15,148 bases of DNA, taken from Mucilaginibacter sp. GTDB taxonomy: Bacteria > Bacteroidota > Bacteroidia > Sphingobacteriales > Sphingobacteriaceae. The notes beneath the pieces are model-generated. The model was not told the origin of the DNA and did no database searches. It saw only the letters and a list, made by a program, of their open reading frames with translations. The DNA lies in contig JAQBNY010000274.1 of the NCBI GenBank assembly GCA_028288315.1, positions 1-15,148 of the forward strand. Direction: 5' to 3'. The position numbers and the translations under genes are program-made. Positions 14,998 through 15,148 of the stretch are shown piece by piece. The stretch's first letter is position 1. Every line of letters starts with the position of its first letter.

Positions 14998-15024
14998 CGG
15001 GATGGGTATCGCCGTTTATACAAA
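14988..15024. promoter_or_regulatory. Perfect 13-bp inverted repeat just before a start codon
   Basis: TTTGTATAAACGG (14988-15000) and CCGTTTATACAAA (15012-15024) are exact reverse complements around the 11-nt spacer GATGGGTATCG. The right arm ends 10 nt before the ATG at 15035. There is no T tract. It can be an operator for a dimeric repressor or a leader hairpin masking the ribosome site of the downstream gene. Confidence 0.6.
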
Positions 15025-15034
15025 AATTACTTAA

Positions 15035-15148
15035 ATGCCATTTATATCAGCAGTAGCCAAAATTGATCTTCCGGATAAGGTTATCCAACAAGAAGTAAAA
15101 GAACAAGCCCGGGCAATGTTCTCGGTAGATTTTCCGCAGGTTGACAGG
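15035..15148 (+). CDS. Probable type III polyketide synthase, N-terminus (partial)
   Basis: The frame from ATG 15035 is open to the window end (38 codons). MPFISAVAKIDLPDKVIQQE followed by ARAMFSVDFPQVDR resembles the start of bacterial chalcone-synthase-like enzymes. In the Bacillus BcsA type a short beta strand and a Q-E helix lead into an AR-x2-F-x3-F-x-DI-x-R stretch before the first catalytic domain. The catalytic Cys-His-Asn lies beyond the window, so the family call rests on the N-terminus alone. In Bacteroidota such genes often open small clusters with a methyltransferase and an oxidoreductase. Alternative: another thiolase-fold enzyme. Confidence 0.6.
   Translation, partial: MPFISAVAKIDLPDKVIQQEVKEQARAMFSVDFPQVDR

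Overview
The window looks like a chromosomal segment of a Bacteroidota bacterium, most likely family Sphingobacteriaceae (Mucilaginibacter or Pedobacter type). This is inferred from gene content: a DUF2723 membrane protein of about 1000 residues, a DUF983 zinc-ribbon membrane protein, single-domain response regulators beside multi-PAS kinases, and a type III polyketide synthase start. Weak Shine-Dalgarno sequences, two promoter-like TTG-N18/19-TAnnTTT(G) sites, moderate-to-low GC and Bacteroidota-style dispersed repeats agree with it. I cannot name the species. No tRNA, rRNA, CRISPR array, insertion sequence or phage gene was seen.

Region 1 (1-2435, minus strand) is a non-cyanobacterial Kai module read right to left: a double-domain KaiC (681-2435), a canonical KaiB (394-684, overlapping kaiC by ATGA), a second, divergent KaiB (53-388), and the first codons of another gene (1-50) 2 nt further on. 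There is no kaiA in the window. KaiC keeps both P-loops, both catalytic Glu pairs and a phosphosite region of the TD-x3-SS kind, and carries a lysine-rich coiled-coil tail. An A8 tract at the kaiC/kaiB junction forms an in-frame A_AAA_AAA heptamer, which could make a KaiC-KaiB fusion by -1 slippage.

Region 2 (2631-7108) is signal transduction. A cytoplasmic GAF histidine kinase (minus) lies just upstream of kaiC. Divergent from it are a five-PAS histidine kinase and a CheY-like response regulator (plus). The 215-nt divergent spacer holds a perfect 15-nt palindrome and a 12-bp AT-only inverted repeat. Together with region 1 this gives three or four signalling proteins around a KaiBC core; a functional link is inference from position.

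Region 3 (7256-10841) holds the DUF2723 (TMEM260-like) membrane protein, a strong symmetric terminator shared with the convergent DUF983 gene, and an odd second hairpin. DUF983 overlaps the end of an AraC-family regulator by 17 nt, so the two form a small operon. The regulator has a good Bacteroidota promoter so close to its ATG that the message may be nearly leaderless.

Region 4 (11848-15148) holds a HAD phosphatase, a small membrane-anchored protein of a family often misnamed 6-phosphogluconate dehydrogenase, and a minus-strand pair (DUF2383-type four-helix protein and a small winged-helix-like protein). It continues with a 345-nt gap containing degenerate dispersed repeats, a cysteine-free (zincless) Fpg/Nei-type DNA glycosylase, and the start of a probable type III polyketide synthase. 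A perfect 13-bp inverted repeat sits just before the synthase start codon.
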